Source of the DNA: Staphylococcus simulans
GTDB lineage: Bacteria > Bacillota > Bacilli > Staphylococcales > Staphylococcaceae
Length of the DNA stretch: 64,000 nucleotides
Reading direction: 5' to 3'
Assembly (NCBI RefSeq): GCF_002994445.1
Contig: NZ_MRZJ01000001.1
Coordinates: forward strand, 434,001-498,000
Part shown: positions 9,401-18,426 of the stretch, in pieces
Layout of the letters: every line of letters starts with the position of its first letter
Numbering within the stretch: position 1 is the stretch's first letter
The notes under the pieces: generated by a model
The model's database searches: none
What the model saw: the letters and a program-made list of their open reading frames with translations, nothing else
What the model was told of the DNA's origin: nothing
Translations under genes and position numbers: made by a program

Positions 9401-9557
9401 AAATGCATATTCTACTTAATCAAGTCATTAAATAACAAAAAACTTCCTATCATTCTATTGGGAATATCTCATTAATTAGCTTTCTTTGTAAGAAGTTATT
9501 TGAACCTTCTTTATAAAAAAACAAAGCATAAAAAGCACTTGATACTATCACCTATAG

Positions 9558-9585
9558 TTGCCAAATATTTTTGTTAATTTATAAT
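9558..9585 (+). promoter_or_regulatory. Promoter of the lipoprotein gene
   Basis: -35 TTGCCA at 9558-9563, a 16-nt spacer, and -10 TATAAT at 9580-9585, about 36 nt before the ATG. Confidence 0.6.
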
Positions 9586-9620
9586 AAAAGTAACATAATT
9601 AAATTAAGGACTGATACATC

Positions 9621-10201
9621 ATGAATAAACTACCGTTTCTTGCATTATCTGCTTTGCTGCTTGTAGCTTGCAGCAATAATGAAGAACATAAGAAAAAAGT
9701 AGAAAATCCAAAGACTGAGCAACATCATAAGGATAAAAAAGAAGAACACAAAGAGAAAGAAACTTCTAAAAAAAGACTAAGCCACAAGATAACGCAATTG
9801 ATCAAGCCAAGAACGATCAACAAGCTGACAATAGACAAGTCCAGGCACAACTACAAAACAATCAACCAACTAATAATAGTCAACAAGTGCAGAATCAACA
9901 GGCAGTTCAACAATCTCAAAATGGTAATGCTGAAGCATGCGTATTAAATGGTCAACAATGCCAAGGATTAACAGAAATGGACATGATTAACGAATATAAA
10001 TCACTTGTATCACAAGGTAAATTGCCTCAATCTGACGGAACAGGAAATATAGGACAAGCAATAAAAGAATCGAAGCAAATGCAACAAGGCATGGGTCATG
10101 ATGAAATAGTCAAACAACGATACCAATCATGGGTTGACGCAGGTATCTGGACACAAGATGAAATGAATCAAACTTACAATGATTACTTACAACAGCACTA
10201 A
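9621..10201 (+). pseudogene. Lipoprotein gene, frameshifted at an A7 tract
   Basis: The 5' part encodes a classical lipoprotein signal (MNKLPFLALSALLLVACSNN, lipobox LVAC, Cys at residue 17) followed by a charged Lys/Glu/His linker. At the A7 run 9768-9774 the frame changes. The -1 frame continues a Gln/Asn-rich linker, then a ~90-residue C-terminal domain with two Cys (AEACVLNGQQCQG) and ends at 10201. Adding one A would give a continuous product of about 193 aa. The first frame alone ends at 9947 with a nonsense tail. The C-terminal domain family is not recognised. Sequencing error, slippage-based phase variation and true decay all fit. Confidence 0.8.
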
Positions 10202-10211
10202 TATATATTTT

Positions 10212-10246
10212 AGAGTGCTAGACCAAAATTGGTCAGCACTCTTTAA
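10212..10246 (+). terminator. Terminator after the lipoprotein gene
   Basis: Hairpin with arms AGAGTGCTAGACCAA and TTGGTCAGCACTCTTT, followed by AAATTT. Confidence 0.7.
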
Positions 10247-10315
10247 ATTTCACAACAGAACAATATAGTCTAAAACAGAATTAGTAATAATAACGCTCAC
10301 TTTTATCAAAGCTAA

Positions 10316-10918
10316 TTACAAATACCTCTCAAAAATTTCATTTGTTTGAGTCAAAAGCAAAAGTGTAATCGCTATATTTAAATCCGAAGATGCACCTTGC
10401 AATTCTTTTAAAGGATTATCAAAACAATCTTTACATGAACTTTTACTATAGTTTTCAGGGTTGTTTTTTTCATTAACCACAAATTTATTAGCCTCTTTTA
10501 TGGTCTTATCTAAAGTTTCAAACTTCTCTTCGAACGTTTCAATCAATTTTACGTTCTTCACATTAGAATCTTCTATAAGAAACCCATTAGTAGCCTTGTA
10601 TATAATACTTATATCATCTAATAAAATTAAGTACTTATTAAACACAAGAATCAAAGATTTATATATATCCCATTTATGCGTAATATCAACAATAGGAAGC
10701 ATTTCGAAATATTGATCAACTATTTCGTTTGCATAGGAACTATTCTTTTCTTTATAATCATTCAATGATTCTTTGAGTAATTCAAATTTTAGTTTTTTAC
10801 TATCCAGTTCATTTTGCTTATTAACTTGCTTATTTTGTAGAGTATTCTGTAAAAATGCAACTAATATCGGCACAAACCCTGTAATTAATACGGTTATGAC
10901 AATCTCTGTAATACTAAT
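10316..10918 (-). CDS. Unrecognised membrane-anchored helical protein, probable ATT start
   Basis: I do not recognise the family. The nearest ordinary start is GTG at 10873, with only a weak SD and in the middle of a hydrophobic stretch. The frame stays open to ATT at 10918, 9 nt behind AAGGA. From there the protein begins SITEIVITVLITGFVPILVAF, one complete N-terminal membrane helix, and has 200 aa. The rest is charged and helical, with a CxxC (SSCKDCFDNP) near residue 158 and a hydrophobic helix near residue 180 (LNIAITLLLL). Base composition is AT-rich like the rest of the islet. Topology and function are unknown. Confidence 0.6.
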   Translation of the reverse strand: MSITEIVITVLITGFVPILVAFLQNTLQNKQVNKQNELDSKKLKFELLKESLNDYKEKNSSYANEIVDQYFEMLPIVDITHKWDIYKSLILVFNKYLILLDDISIIYKATNGFLIEDSNVKNVKLIETFEEKFETLDKTIKEANKFVVNEKNNPENYSKSSCKDCFDNPLKELQGASSDLNIAITLLLLTQTNEIFERYL

Positions 10919-11241
10919 TTAGATACATCCTTTCTAATATATAGAGGTATGATACTATCTATTTATGTTCAATAGCTAAAATCCAAATTACAAAATGTAT
11001 ATATTGGACATAAATGAATGAAAATCTATTAGTAATAACTTTACCACTCATTAACCGCTTACACTTAAAATAGTACAATGTTGCATCAACATTTGATAGC
11101 AAAAAGCAACCTTATATCTTCAAAATTAACAGCCTATGTAATATAATTAATACATACTAAAGTTATATAATTTCCTTTTAAAAATCAAGTATTTACTTAG
11201 CAAATGGTACTAAGGTCCCAGAAATAGAAAGGATAGATTGC
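10919..11241. other. Intergenic region, right edge of the accessory islet
   Basis: 323 nt, very AT-rich, with no gene and no clear terminator for either neighbour. It contains the start region of msrA (SD-like GAAAGGA before 11242). No promoter with both elements was found, and no repeat was recognised. Confidence 0.5.
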
Positions 11242-11757
11242 ATGAATATCAATACAGCTTATTTTGCCGGAGGGTGTTTTTGGTGTATGGTCAAACCCTT
11301 TGATACGTTTGACGGCATTGAAACAGTCACGTCAGGATACATGGGAGGCCATGTTGACCATCCTACGTACGAACAAGTCAAAAGCGGAACTACCGGTCAT
11401 TTAGAAACTGTTAAAATAGAATATGACGTCGCACTGATGTCTTATCATAAATTACTAGAAATCTTCTTTTCCGTGATTGATCCGACAGATGCTGAAGGAC
11501 AATATCAAGATCGCGGTTCGCAATACCGTACAGCTATATTCTATACTAATGAAGACCAACGTGAAACCGCAAATCAATATATTGAATCATTAAAATCAAC
11601 AATTGATAAAGATAAAGCGGTCGCAACGCAAGTCTTGCCGGTAATGCCGTTTTATGAAGCAGAAGCATATCACCAAGACTTTTATAAAAAGAACCCAGAA
11701 CGTTATGCTCAAGAAGCAGCACAGCGTGAAGCAATTAAACGCCAAAGAGATCAATAA
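11242..11757 (+). CDS. msrA: Peptide methionine-S-sulfoxide reductase
   Basis: Reduces methionine-S-sulfoxide in proteins, repairing oxidative damage. The catalytic Cys is in GGCFWCM at residues ~11-16, followed by [15 protein letters not shown] and [18 protein letters not shown]. The length of 171 aa is typical of a single-domain MsrA. No MsrB domain is fused or adjacent. The usual C-terminal resolving Cys residues are not seen, so the electron route may differ from E. coli MsrA. In S. aureus a msrA gene is close to mprF and msrR. Here the islet and metYA separate them. Confidence 0.95.
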   Translation: MNINTAYFAGGCFWCMVKPFDTFDGIETVTSGYMGGHVDHPTYEQVKSGTTGHLETVKIEYDVALMSYHKLLEIFFSVIDPTDAEGQYQDRGSQYRTAIFYTNEDQRETANQYIESLKSTIDKDKAVATQVLPVMPFYEAEAYHQDFYKKNPERYAQEAAQREAIKRQRDQ

Positions 11758-11772
11758 CAGATTGTATGTATC

Positions 11773-11828
11773 ATAAAAACAATGCGCAAGCCATGCATCC
11801 TTAGGATGTGCTCGCGCATTGTTTTTTT
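11773..11828. terminator. Bidirectional terminator between msrA and metA
   Basis: Hairpin with outer arms AAAACAATGCGC and GCGCATTGTTTT and an inner short stem, between convergent genes. Confidence 0.8.
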
Positions 11829-11852
11829 ATTTATTCAGCTTGCAAAGACAAG

Positions 11853-12755
11853 TTACTTATCAAGAATATCCGCTTCTTTTTCCTCCACTGGAAAACGGCA
11901 TTGTTCCATCATATCCGTCCAGTTTTGAAAGAGCTGCTGACCATAAGGAATCCAATGTGCTGGAAGCGGTTCTAATGAATCTCCTCTGAAATAGTTTTTA
12001 GGTTTTGCGGCAGAAGCTGCATTCTTCTCACTATCTCGTATAAACTCATTTAACAACGTATTGCTTTCATATTCAAAATGCCCGCCGATATACAAATCCG
12101 ATTGGTCTTTATTTGAAATGAAATCAACACCCGTATACGGACTGTAAGTAATAACATCTAAGTCCGCTTCTTCCATCAATTCAGCAGGATCCATATAAGA
12201 ACTCCTAGATTGCGGAATAATATATTCTGGAATTTCAAACAACGCAGGATGCGCCTGTAAGATTTGATAACGATAAATCCCGGTCAGTTTTTCATTAAAC
12301 ATCCGTTTATGAATGCCATAACGGTAGTTCAACGCAAACTGTGCGCCCCAGCATATAAATAAACGCTGTTTGACATGGGTATTCGACCAATCGTAAATCT
12401 CTTTGAGTTCCTCTATATAATCTACAGCAGAAAAATCAAGATGTTCTACAGGTGCACCTGTCATAATGAAACCATCATAATAATTATCTTTAATCTCATC
12501 AAATTCCTTATAATACTGCTCAGCATGTCGATTCGAAGAAGATTTAGGTTGATGAGTAACCGGATAGATAAAGTCGACATTAATGTCGTGACACGTCTGC
12601 CCAAGCAATCTTAACAACTGTCTTTCAGCATCTTGTTTCATAGGCATAAGGTTAACAATCAATAAATTCAAACCATTAGTTATCCGTTTATCTTCAAAAT
12701 CGATGTGTTCCTGCTTTAATACAGGCAGAATAGGAATTCCATCAGTAAAGAGCAT
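11853..12755 (-). CDS. metA: Homoserine O-acetyltransferase (MetA family)
   Basis: Activates homoserine for methionine synthesis. It has the MetA fold with nucleophile Cys135 in FICWGAQ, and His226 and Glu228 in GGHFEYE. Glu104 in TGAPVE corresponds to E. coli MetA position 111, where Glu is known to favour acetyl-CoA and Gly succinyl-CoA, so acetyl transfer is predicted. That fits the O-acetylhomoserine enzyme encoded just upstream. Only one base separates the metY stop from this ATG, so translation is probably coupled. Expression should depend on the SAM riboswitch ahead of metY. The length of 300 aa is typical. Confidence 0.93.
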   Translation of the reverse strand: MLFTDGIPILPVLKQEHIDFEDKRITNGLNLLIVNLMPMKQDAERQLLRLLGQTCHDINVDFIYPVTHQPKSSSNRHAEQYYKEFDEIKDNYYDGFIMTGAPVEHLDFSAVDYIEELKEIYDWSNTHVKQRLFICWGAQFALNYRYGIHKRMFNEKLTGIYRYQILQAHPALFEIPEYIIPQSRSSYMDPAELMEEADLDVITYSPYTGVDFISNKDQSDLYIGGHFEYESNTLLNEFIRDSEKNAASAAKPKNYFRGDSLEPLPAHWIPYGQQLFQNWTDMMEQCRFPVEEKEADILDK

Positions 12756-12756
12756 C

Positions 12757-14043
12757 TTAAATCGCGTCTAATCCTTTTTCTAAGTCATTGATGATGTCAT
12801 CAATATGTTCAAGTCCAATAGATACACGGATAGTTTCAGGTGTAATACCTGCTTTTAATTGATCCTCTTCATTTAATTGCGCATGTGTTGTTGAAGCTGG
12901 GTGAATGACTAATGATTTCGCATCCCCAACGTTCGCAAGTAAAGAGAATAATTCTAATGATTCGATAAATTTAATACCTGCTTCATAGCCGCCTTTAACA
13001 CCGAATGTAAAGATTGAGCTTGCGCCTTTTGGAAGGTATTTTTGTTTTAAGTCGTAATATTCGCTTGAAGGCAAGCCGGCATATTTAACCCATTCTACTT
13101 TTTCGTGGCCTTCTAAGAATTTCGCTACTTTTTCTGCGTTTTCAACATGACGTTCCACTCTTAATGATAATGTTTCTAAACCTTGCAATAATAAGAAAGC
13201 ATTAAACGGAGATAACGCTGCACCTGTATCGCGAAGTAAAGTTGTTCTGATTTTGAAAGCTAATGCAGCTGGGCCGAAAGCTTCAGTGAATACTAAATCA
13301 TGGTAAGAAGGATCAGGCTCAGTTAAACCAGGGAATTTGTCATTTTGTGTCCAGTCGAAGTTACCGCCGTCTACAACGACACCGCCCATAGAAGTACCAT
13401 GACCGCCGATAAATTTAGTTGCAGAATGCACCACAATGTTTGCACCGTATTTAATCGGATTGATTAAGTATGGAGAAGCGAATGTGTTATCTACGATTAA
13501 TGGGATACCTGCTTCATGTGCAATATCAGCTAATTTTTCAATGTCTTCAACGTTACCTTCAGGGTTACCTACAGTTTCAATATATATCGCTTTGGTATTA
13601 TCTTTGATTGCGTTTTTCACTTCATCAAAGTTTTTGCTGTCAACGATAGAAACATCGATACCGAATTTAGGTAAAGTATGTGCAAATAATGTATGTGTAC
13701 CGCCGTATAAAGTAGAGCTTGCTACGATGTGGTCGCCAGCATCTGCTACAGTTTGAATCGCATAAGTAATCGCAGCCATACCTGAAGCTACCGCAATCCC
13801 AGCAACCCCGCCTTCAAGTTCAGCAACACGTGTTTCAAATACTGCTACAGTAGGGTTTGTTAAACGAGAATAGATATTACCAAGTTCTTTTAAACCAAAT
13901 AAGTTTGCTGCGTGTTGTGTATCGTCAAATGTAAATGAAGTCGTTTGATAAATCGGTACCGCTCTCGAATGCGAAGATTGGTCTACCTCTTGTCCTGCGT
14001 GTAATTGCAACGTTTCGAATTTAAAATCATTTGTCATGTTCAT
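12757..14043 (-). CDS. metY: O-acetylhomoserine sulfhydrylase / aminocarboxypropyltransferase
   Basis: PLP enzyme of the Cys/Met metabolism family that makes homocysteine from O-acetylhomoserine and sulfide. The PLP lysine is in VHSATKFIGGHGTSMGG near residue 209. YSRLTNPT and ASGMAA are also visible. The length of 428 aa and the long FPGLTEPDPSYHDLVF insert fit MetY rather than the ~380-aa cystathionine synthases. The start follows GGAGG. It is first in a metY-metA operon behind a SAM-I riboswitch. A cysteine-synthase side activity is possible. Confidence 0.93.
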   Translation of the reverse strand: MNMTNDFKFETLQLHAGQEVDQSSHSRAVPIYQTTSFTFDDTQHAANLFGLKELGNIYSRLTNPTVAVFETRVAELEGGVAGIAVASGMAAITYAIQTVADAGDHIVASSTLYGGTHTLFAHTLPKFGIDVSIVDSKNFDEVKNAIKDNTKAIYIETVGNPEGNVEDIEKLADIAHEAGIPLIVDNTFASPYLINPIKYGANIVVHSATKFIGGHGTSMGGVVVDGGNFDWTQNDKFPGLTEPDPSYHDLVFTEAFGPAALAFKIRTTLLRDTGAALSPFNAFLLLQGLETLSLRVERHVENAEKVAKFLEGHEKVEWVKYAGLPSSEYYDLKQKYLPKGASSIFTFGVKGGYEAGIKFIESLELFSLLANVGDAKSLVIHPASTTHAQLNEEDQLKAGITPETIRVSIGLEHIDDIINDLEKGLDAI

Positions 14044-14061
14044 TTCCTCCTTGAATATATA

Positions 14062-14192
14062 AAAAATGAGCCTACCTGAAAAAGATAGACTCGCTGGGCT
14101 TATCTTTCAGGTCTTCACCTGCTGGAATTAGCACCTAACTTAAATAGGTTGCCTGGTATCGTTGGGCCAGTCCCTCCACCATTCTGGATAAG
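14062..14192 (-). promoter_or_regulatory. SAM-I (S-box) riboswitch
   Basis: On the minus strand the aptamer starts CTTATCCAGAATGGTGGAGG (14192-14173), continues GGACTGGCCCAACGATACC, then GGCAACC, GGTGCTAATTCC, and closes with GAAAGATAAG near 14107. The terminator pairs ACCTGAAAGATA with TATCTTTTTCAGGT and is followed by ATTTTTTATA at about 14070. High SAM should stop transcription of metY-metA. Confidence 0.95.
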
Positions 14193-14310
14193 TTTTATTA
14201 ATTTATTCAGTAGTATAGAACTAATACAGCGTAATGTCAATAGACTATTCTTATTTTTCTGAATTTTGGCTTTAGAAATAATATTTCGTCAACAAAATTT
14301 ACATACCTGT

Positions 14311-14348
14311 AAAAAAAGCCGAGACAACAATTACGCTGCCTCAGCCTT
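14311..14348 (-). terminator. Terminator after mprF
   Basis: Minus-strand hairpin with arms AAGGCTGAGGCA and TGTCTCGGCTTT, then a T7 run. Confidence 0.75.
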
Positions 14349-14364
14349 GATTACAGTTATAAAA

Positions 14365-16890
14365 TTAATGTTTGGAACGAATCACCCATAAAACTTTGTA
14401 CATTCCTTGCCATAACGAACTATGGCGCGAATATACTAAAAAGCGCGGTTCCCAATTTGGTTTGAATTTCTCTTTATATCGTCTTAAACCGCTGAAGCGA
14501 TACAAAGTATTAAAGTTATCAAATACTTTTCCTGCTAAACGCTCATTCCAATATGAATATTCATTTTGACCTACATTAGATAAGGTCGCCATACCCATAT
14601 TAAACGCATGATAGCCCTGTTCCTTACTCCACAATAGCATATGCAGATACAAAGCATCCATTAGCGGTAAATCTACATCCGGCAGCCAACGGATCAAATC
14701 GACAGAAATAGCTTCATCATTATGAATCGGCATTAAGCTGCAAAAAGCAATAATTCGACCGTCCGCTTCTCTTAAAATACCGACCGGTGCCTTCTCTAAA
14801 TAATCTTGTGTAAAACGCCCGACTGAAAAATGCATTTCATTTTTCCCGTCCAGCCACGCATCGCTGACTTGTTCTAACGCTTTCAGCAAATCTTGATTAA
14901 ACGGCGGTTCTGTAATTTCAAAATTGATGTTTTGTTCTTCTACTTTATTTAACGTAGCACGAAAGCCTCTGCGTTTTTTGCCTGAAGTTGTAAAGGTGCT
15001 TAAATCGATGACCGCTTCTTCCCCAAGCTTAAAGAACTGGTTCCCAAAATCATGATACAGCGGCATATAACGGTCTGTAGCTTGATAGAAAATAATTTCA
15101 TACCCAACGTAGCGAGCGTAATGATACAGTGCTTCTAACAAGGCATTAAAGCGGTCTTTATTACCAATCGGGTCACCGAGCACAACTAAACAATTGGCTT
15201 TCAGACGATACATAATAAAAGCCTCTTCTGATTCATCCATAAATACTTGTTTGTCTCCGCTGTGCAGCAAATGACTTAAATAGTTGCCGCCGTATTGTTC
15301 AATAATCGCTTCGCATTGTGCAATATCATTATCAGGTTTCACTTTTTTATATGCTTGTTCAAACAACCATACGATAAATGTCACAATAACAATCACTGCT
15401 AAAATTGTCAGCCATAAATAATAGCGCAGCATCGAATTGTCGACCTCAATGCGGTACGCATCGACTGCTTCTAACACAAAAGCAATGACAAAATGATTCA
15501 ACGTTAACATCACAACCGAAATAATCAACATCGACATCAAGTGGCGCAAACGAATCGGACGTTTGAGCACTTGTGCTTTTAAGAACGCATAAACCAATAA
15601 ACCAAAAACAATGAGCAGCCAAGTAATCAATATAAATGATGTATTCGTATAGACCGTGATCATAAAAATTAAAATAACAGAAATCATCGCAAATAAAATC
15701 GCACGCCGGCTTTGTTTGAAAATACCGCGTACATTCAGCATCAATATCAAACATGCACTAGTATGAATCGTTACCACAATATAGTAAAACATATGATTCG
15801 GGTCATAGAGTCCATCATAAATGATACTGACATTGTTTAATAAGAACATCAGACTTGTAAACATAACGAGTACTGCTAAAGACAATGACGGAATCTTTTG
15901 CGTGATCATCTTTTGATAAGAGAACAAGAACGATGTCACTTCTTTTGCAGGCGTATAGTATTTTGATTGTTCAAGATAGCGTTTGGCTGAAGTCCCGAAT
16001 TCAAACATCGATAAAATCAACGCAATGACAACCGGTACAATGTAATAAGCAAAACGATACAGCATCAATGCTAAAACAATCTTTTCTTCTGGCAGATTCA
16101 AATGTTTCAAACCGACTAATATCACGACATCAAATGCACCGAAGCCCCCAGGAATGAAACTGATCAAACCTGCAATTGCTGCAATAATAAAGATGCCGAC
16201 AAATGAAGTGAAATCCACATTCAAATCAACGATACGCAAAGCAAAATACAAGACCATGCTCGCAGCAAGCCATTCAATACTTGAAACAATCGTCAAATAG
16301 GCACCTGTAAAACGATGCGATTGCTGTACTGGCTTTTTAATCGTCACAAATACAAACACTGGCAAGAAGCACGCCACTACATATAACAAGACATGCACCA
16401 CCGGATAATCATCCAGCAAATGCTTGGCATTAAAGACATGTGTCACAACTAAAATAGATAATAAACTTAAGCCTGTCAGCATCGACAGCAGCACTAACGA
16501 AATATAATGCAGCAAAGTTTTCGTGTCTTTCGTGTATTGTTTATATACCGATACACGCACACCCGCACCGATAAAACCTCCGAACCCGATAATCGAATTC
16601 AAAGCATTGATAATATAGCTGACACGCATGACTTTCATCATCGGCATTTTCAGTTTCAACGTACGCACCATTACCACGTCATAAAAACTCAACAGTAAGA
16701 TGGATAGTCCGCCGACCACAAGCAAGCTTGTCAGTTCCACACGGTTTAATTTTTCAAAGAGCATAAACAATTTCTTAAAGTTAATGGTTGAGAGTTCTCG
16801 ATATAACGTCATCACAACTATGATAAAAAGTACTGCCGCAAACACTGCTTTAGCACCTGTGATTAATCTGCTTTTCATTCTTTTCGACAT
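14365..16890 (-). CDS. mprF: Phosphatidylglycerol lysyltransferase and flippase
   Basis: Adds lysine from Lys-tRNA to phosphatidylglycerol and flips the product to the outer leaflet, which repels cationic peptides and daptomycin. The protein has 841 aa. The N-terminal ~510 residues contain about 13-14 membrane segments, including the flippase signature [16 protein letters not shown] and [15 protein letters not shown]. The cytosolic C-terminal synthase domain (DUF2156, GNAT-like) shows [30 protein letters not shown] and [18 protein letters not shown]. It closely follows the S. aureus MprF pattern over its full length. It is a single gene with its own terminator. Confidence 0.96.
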   Translation of the reverse strand: MSKRMKSRLITGAKAVFAAVLFIIVVMTLYRELSTINFKKLFMLFEKLNRVELTSLLVVGGLSILLLSFYDVVMVRTLKLKMPMMKVMRVSYIINALNSIIGFGGFIGAGVRVSVYKQYTKDTKTLLHYISLVLLSMLTGLSLLSILVVTHVFNAKHLLDDYPVVHVLLYVVACFLPVFVFVTIKKPVQQSHRFTGAYLTIVSSIEWLAASMVLYFALRIVDLNVDFTSFVGIFIIAAIAGLISFIPGGFGAFDVVILVGLKHLNLPEEKIVLALMLYRFAYYIVPVVIALILSMFEFGTSAKRYLEQSKYYTPAKEVTSFLFSYQKMITQKIPSLSLAVLVMFTSLMFLLNNVSIIYDGLYDPNHMFYYIVVTIHTSACLILMLNVRGIFKQSRRAILFAMISVILIFMITVYTNTSFILITWLLIVFGLLVYAFLKAQVLKRPIRLRHLMSMLIISVVMLTLNHFVIAFVLEAVDAYRIEVDNSMLRYYLWLTILAVIVIVTFIVWLFEQAYKKVKPDNDIAQCEAIIEQYGGNYLSHLLHSGDKQVFMDESEEAFIMYRLKANCLVVLGDPIGNKDRFNALLEALYHYARYVGYEIIFYQATDRYMPLYHDFGNQFFKLGEEAVIDLSTFTTSGKKRRGFRATLNKVEEQNINFEITEPPFNQDLLKALEQVSDAWLDGKNEMHFSVGRFTQDYLEKAPVGILREADGRIIAFCSLMPIHNDEAISVDLIRWLPDVDLPLMDALYLHMLLWSKEQGYHAFNMGMATLSNVGQNEYSYWNERLAGKVFDNFNTLYRFSGLRRYKEKFKPNWEPRFLVYSRHSSLWQGMYKVLWVIRSKH

Positions 16891-16984
16891 ATTTCCACTC
16901 GATTCTATTTATTTTGATTGCACAATCAGTCATGAAATCTTTTATAATATATGAAAATATTACCACATATCCTTGTGCATGTGA

Positions 16985-17029
16985 CAAAAAATTAAGGCAT
17001 CACACCTAACAAAAGTGTCATGCCTTAAC
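16985..17029 (-). terminator. Terminator after the AI-2E family gene
   Basis: Minus-strand hairpin with arms TTAAGGCATGACA and TGTGATGCCTTAA, then TTTTTTG. Confidence 0.75.
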
Positions 17030-17036
17030 TTTATGC

Positions 17037-18263
17037 TTATTTGATTTCATTGTTCGGATTATCTGCCCATTCTTCATCTGCCACTTCATACGGACCAGAA
17101 TCTTGACCGTAGTAGCGGTTGTATCTACGTTTGTACATTCCGAATAAATGCATAACCAATACTTTGATAACCGCATAACCCGGAATAGCTAAGATAACCC
17201 CTACAATACCTAAAAGATTACCTGCACATAACAACACGAAGATAATGGTTAACGGGTGGATTTTCAATGTTTTACCCATAACATTCGGCGAGATAAAGTG
17301 TCCTTCGATAAATTGTACCGCTGTCCATACGACAATCAATTTAATCAACATAATCGGCGATGTAATCAACGCCATAATAATGGCAGGAGAAATCGCAATC
17401 GTAGGACCTAAATACGGTACGACACTCGTTACAGCCGCAATACATGCTAAGACTAAACTGTAATCCAAACCGATAATCGAGTAACCGATAAAGAGCAAGA
17501 CCCCGATACAAAATGACACAATCATTTGACCTTGGATATAAGAACCTACTTGCATGCTCATACTTTCAATGATTTCATGGAAATCTTTACGGTATTTCGG
17601 TGGAATTGCTTTTGTCGCATTTTCTTTGAAACGGTGGCCGTCTTTTAAGAAGAAGAATAACACGAATGGTGTTGTAACGATAACGACACCGATGTTGACA
17701 ACTGTATCGATAATCGACATGATTTTCGTTCCGAAATCATCAAAGAAACTCGAAACCATACCCGGTACTTTTTTCGCAATTTTATCTAATTGATCTTGTA
17801 TCTGCGTATAGAAGTTCGATACTCCAGGCAAGTTGGACCAGCTTGAAACTTGTGTAACAAGCTCATTGAACTTATCTGTATATCTTGGGAAGTTGTGCGC
17901 AAAGCTTTTGATTTGGTCGCTGATGACTGGAATCAATAAATTCACAACAAGTGCTATCACTGCAGCCACAAAACAAAACAGAATAATAATCCCCCAAAGT
18001 CTTGGGATATTATAACGTTCCATAAATCGAATGACAGGATCTAATAAATAAAACAAAATCAATCCTAAAATGACAGGTGCTGCAATTGTGTTGAAGATAA
18101 TTATAAAAGGCTGGAATATGTATGAGACCTTATCAAAAATAAAAATTGCCACACCAATCAATATCAGCATGATTAGGCCAAATAACAGATTCTTGCCTCC
18201 CATAAATTTCATAAACCTTGTTTCGCTTAATGAAAAGCGTTGGGGTTTATCGTTATTTGCCAT
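17037..18263 (-). CDS. AI-2E family (PerM/YhhT-like) membrane protein
   Basis: Polytopic membrane protein of the AI-2E/UPF0118 superfamily, whose members export varied small molecules or exchange Na+/H+. Seven to eight hydrophobic segments are visible. The conserved C-terminal blocks are VTSVVPYLGPTIAISPA, IEGHFISPNVMGKTLKIHP and LAIPGYAVIKV. I prefer the ATG at 18263 (408 aa). TTG at 18275 and GTG at 18272 lie too close to the AAGGA. The region between membrane segments (~105-175) is amphipathic. Substrate unknown; the family name should not be read as proof of AI-2 transport. Confidence 0.85.
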   Translation of the reverse strand: MANNDKPQRFSLSETRFMKFMGGKNLLFGLIMLILIGVAIFIFDKVSYIFQPFIIIFNTIAAPVILGLILFYLLDPVIRFMERYNIPRLWGIIILFCFVAAVIALVVNLLIPVISDQIKSFAHNFPRYTDKFNELVTQVSSWSNLPGVSNFYTQIQDQLDKIAKKVPGMVSSFFDDFGTKIMSIIDTVVNIGVVIVTTPFVLFFFLKDGHRFKENATKAIPPKYRKDFHEIIESMSMQVGSYIQGQMIVSFCIGVLLFIGYSIIGLDYSLVLACIAAVTSVVPYLGPTIAISPAIIMALITSPIMLIKLIVVWTAVQFIEGHFISPNVMGKTLKIHPLTIIFVLLCAGNLLGIVGVILAIPGYAVIKVLVMHLFGMYKRRYNRYYGQDSGPYEVADEEWADNPNNEIK

Positions 18264-18373
18264 ATAATTCACCAATCCTTGTAGTTAATTAACCATATTT
18301 TATCGCTATTTACTAAAAAAAGATACTTTTTATTGCAGCATTGCTTCAATGTAACTCATTACCCAAAGCAAAC

Positions 18374-18418
18374 TAAAAAGAAACTGATAAACATAGAATT
18401 TATGATTTATCAGTTTCA
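18374..18418 (-). terminator. Terminator after glcB
   Basis: Minus-strand hairpin with arms GAAACTGATAAA and TTTATCAGTTTC followed by TTTTTAG. Confidence 0.8.
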
Positions 18419-18426
18419 AAATACAA

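Noticed and set aside
15446..15754. Open frame of about 100 codons on the minus strand
   Set aside because: Lies fully inside mprF in another frame, is Cys-rich and Phe-rich like a shadow, and has no SD.
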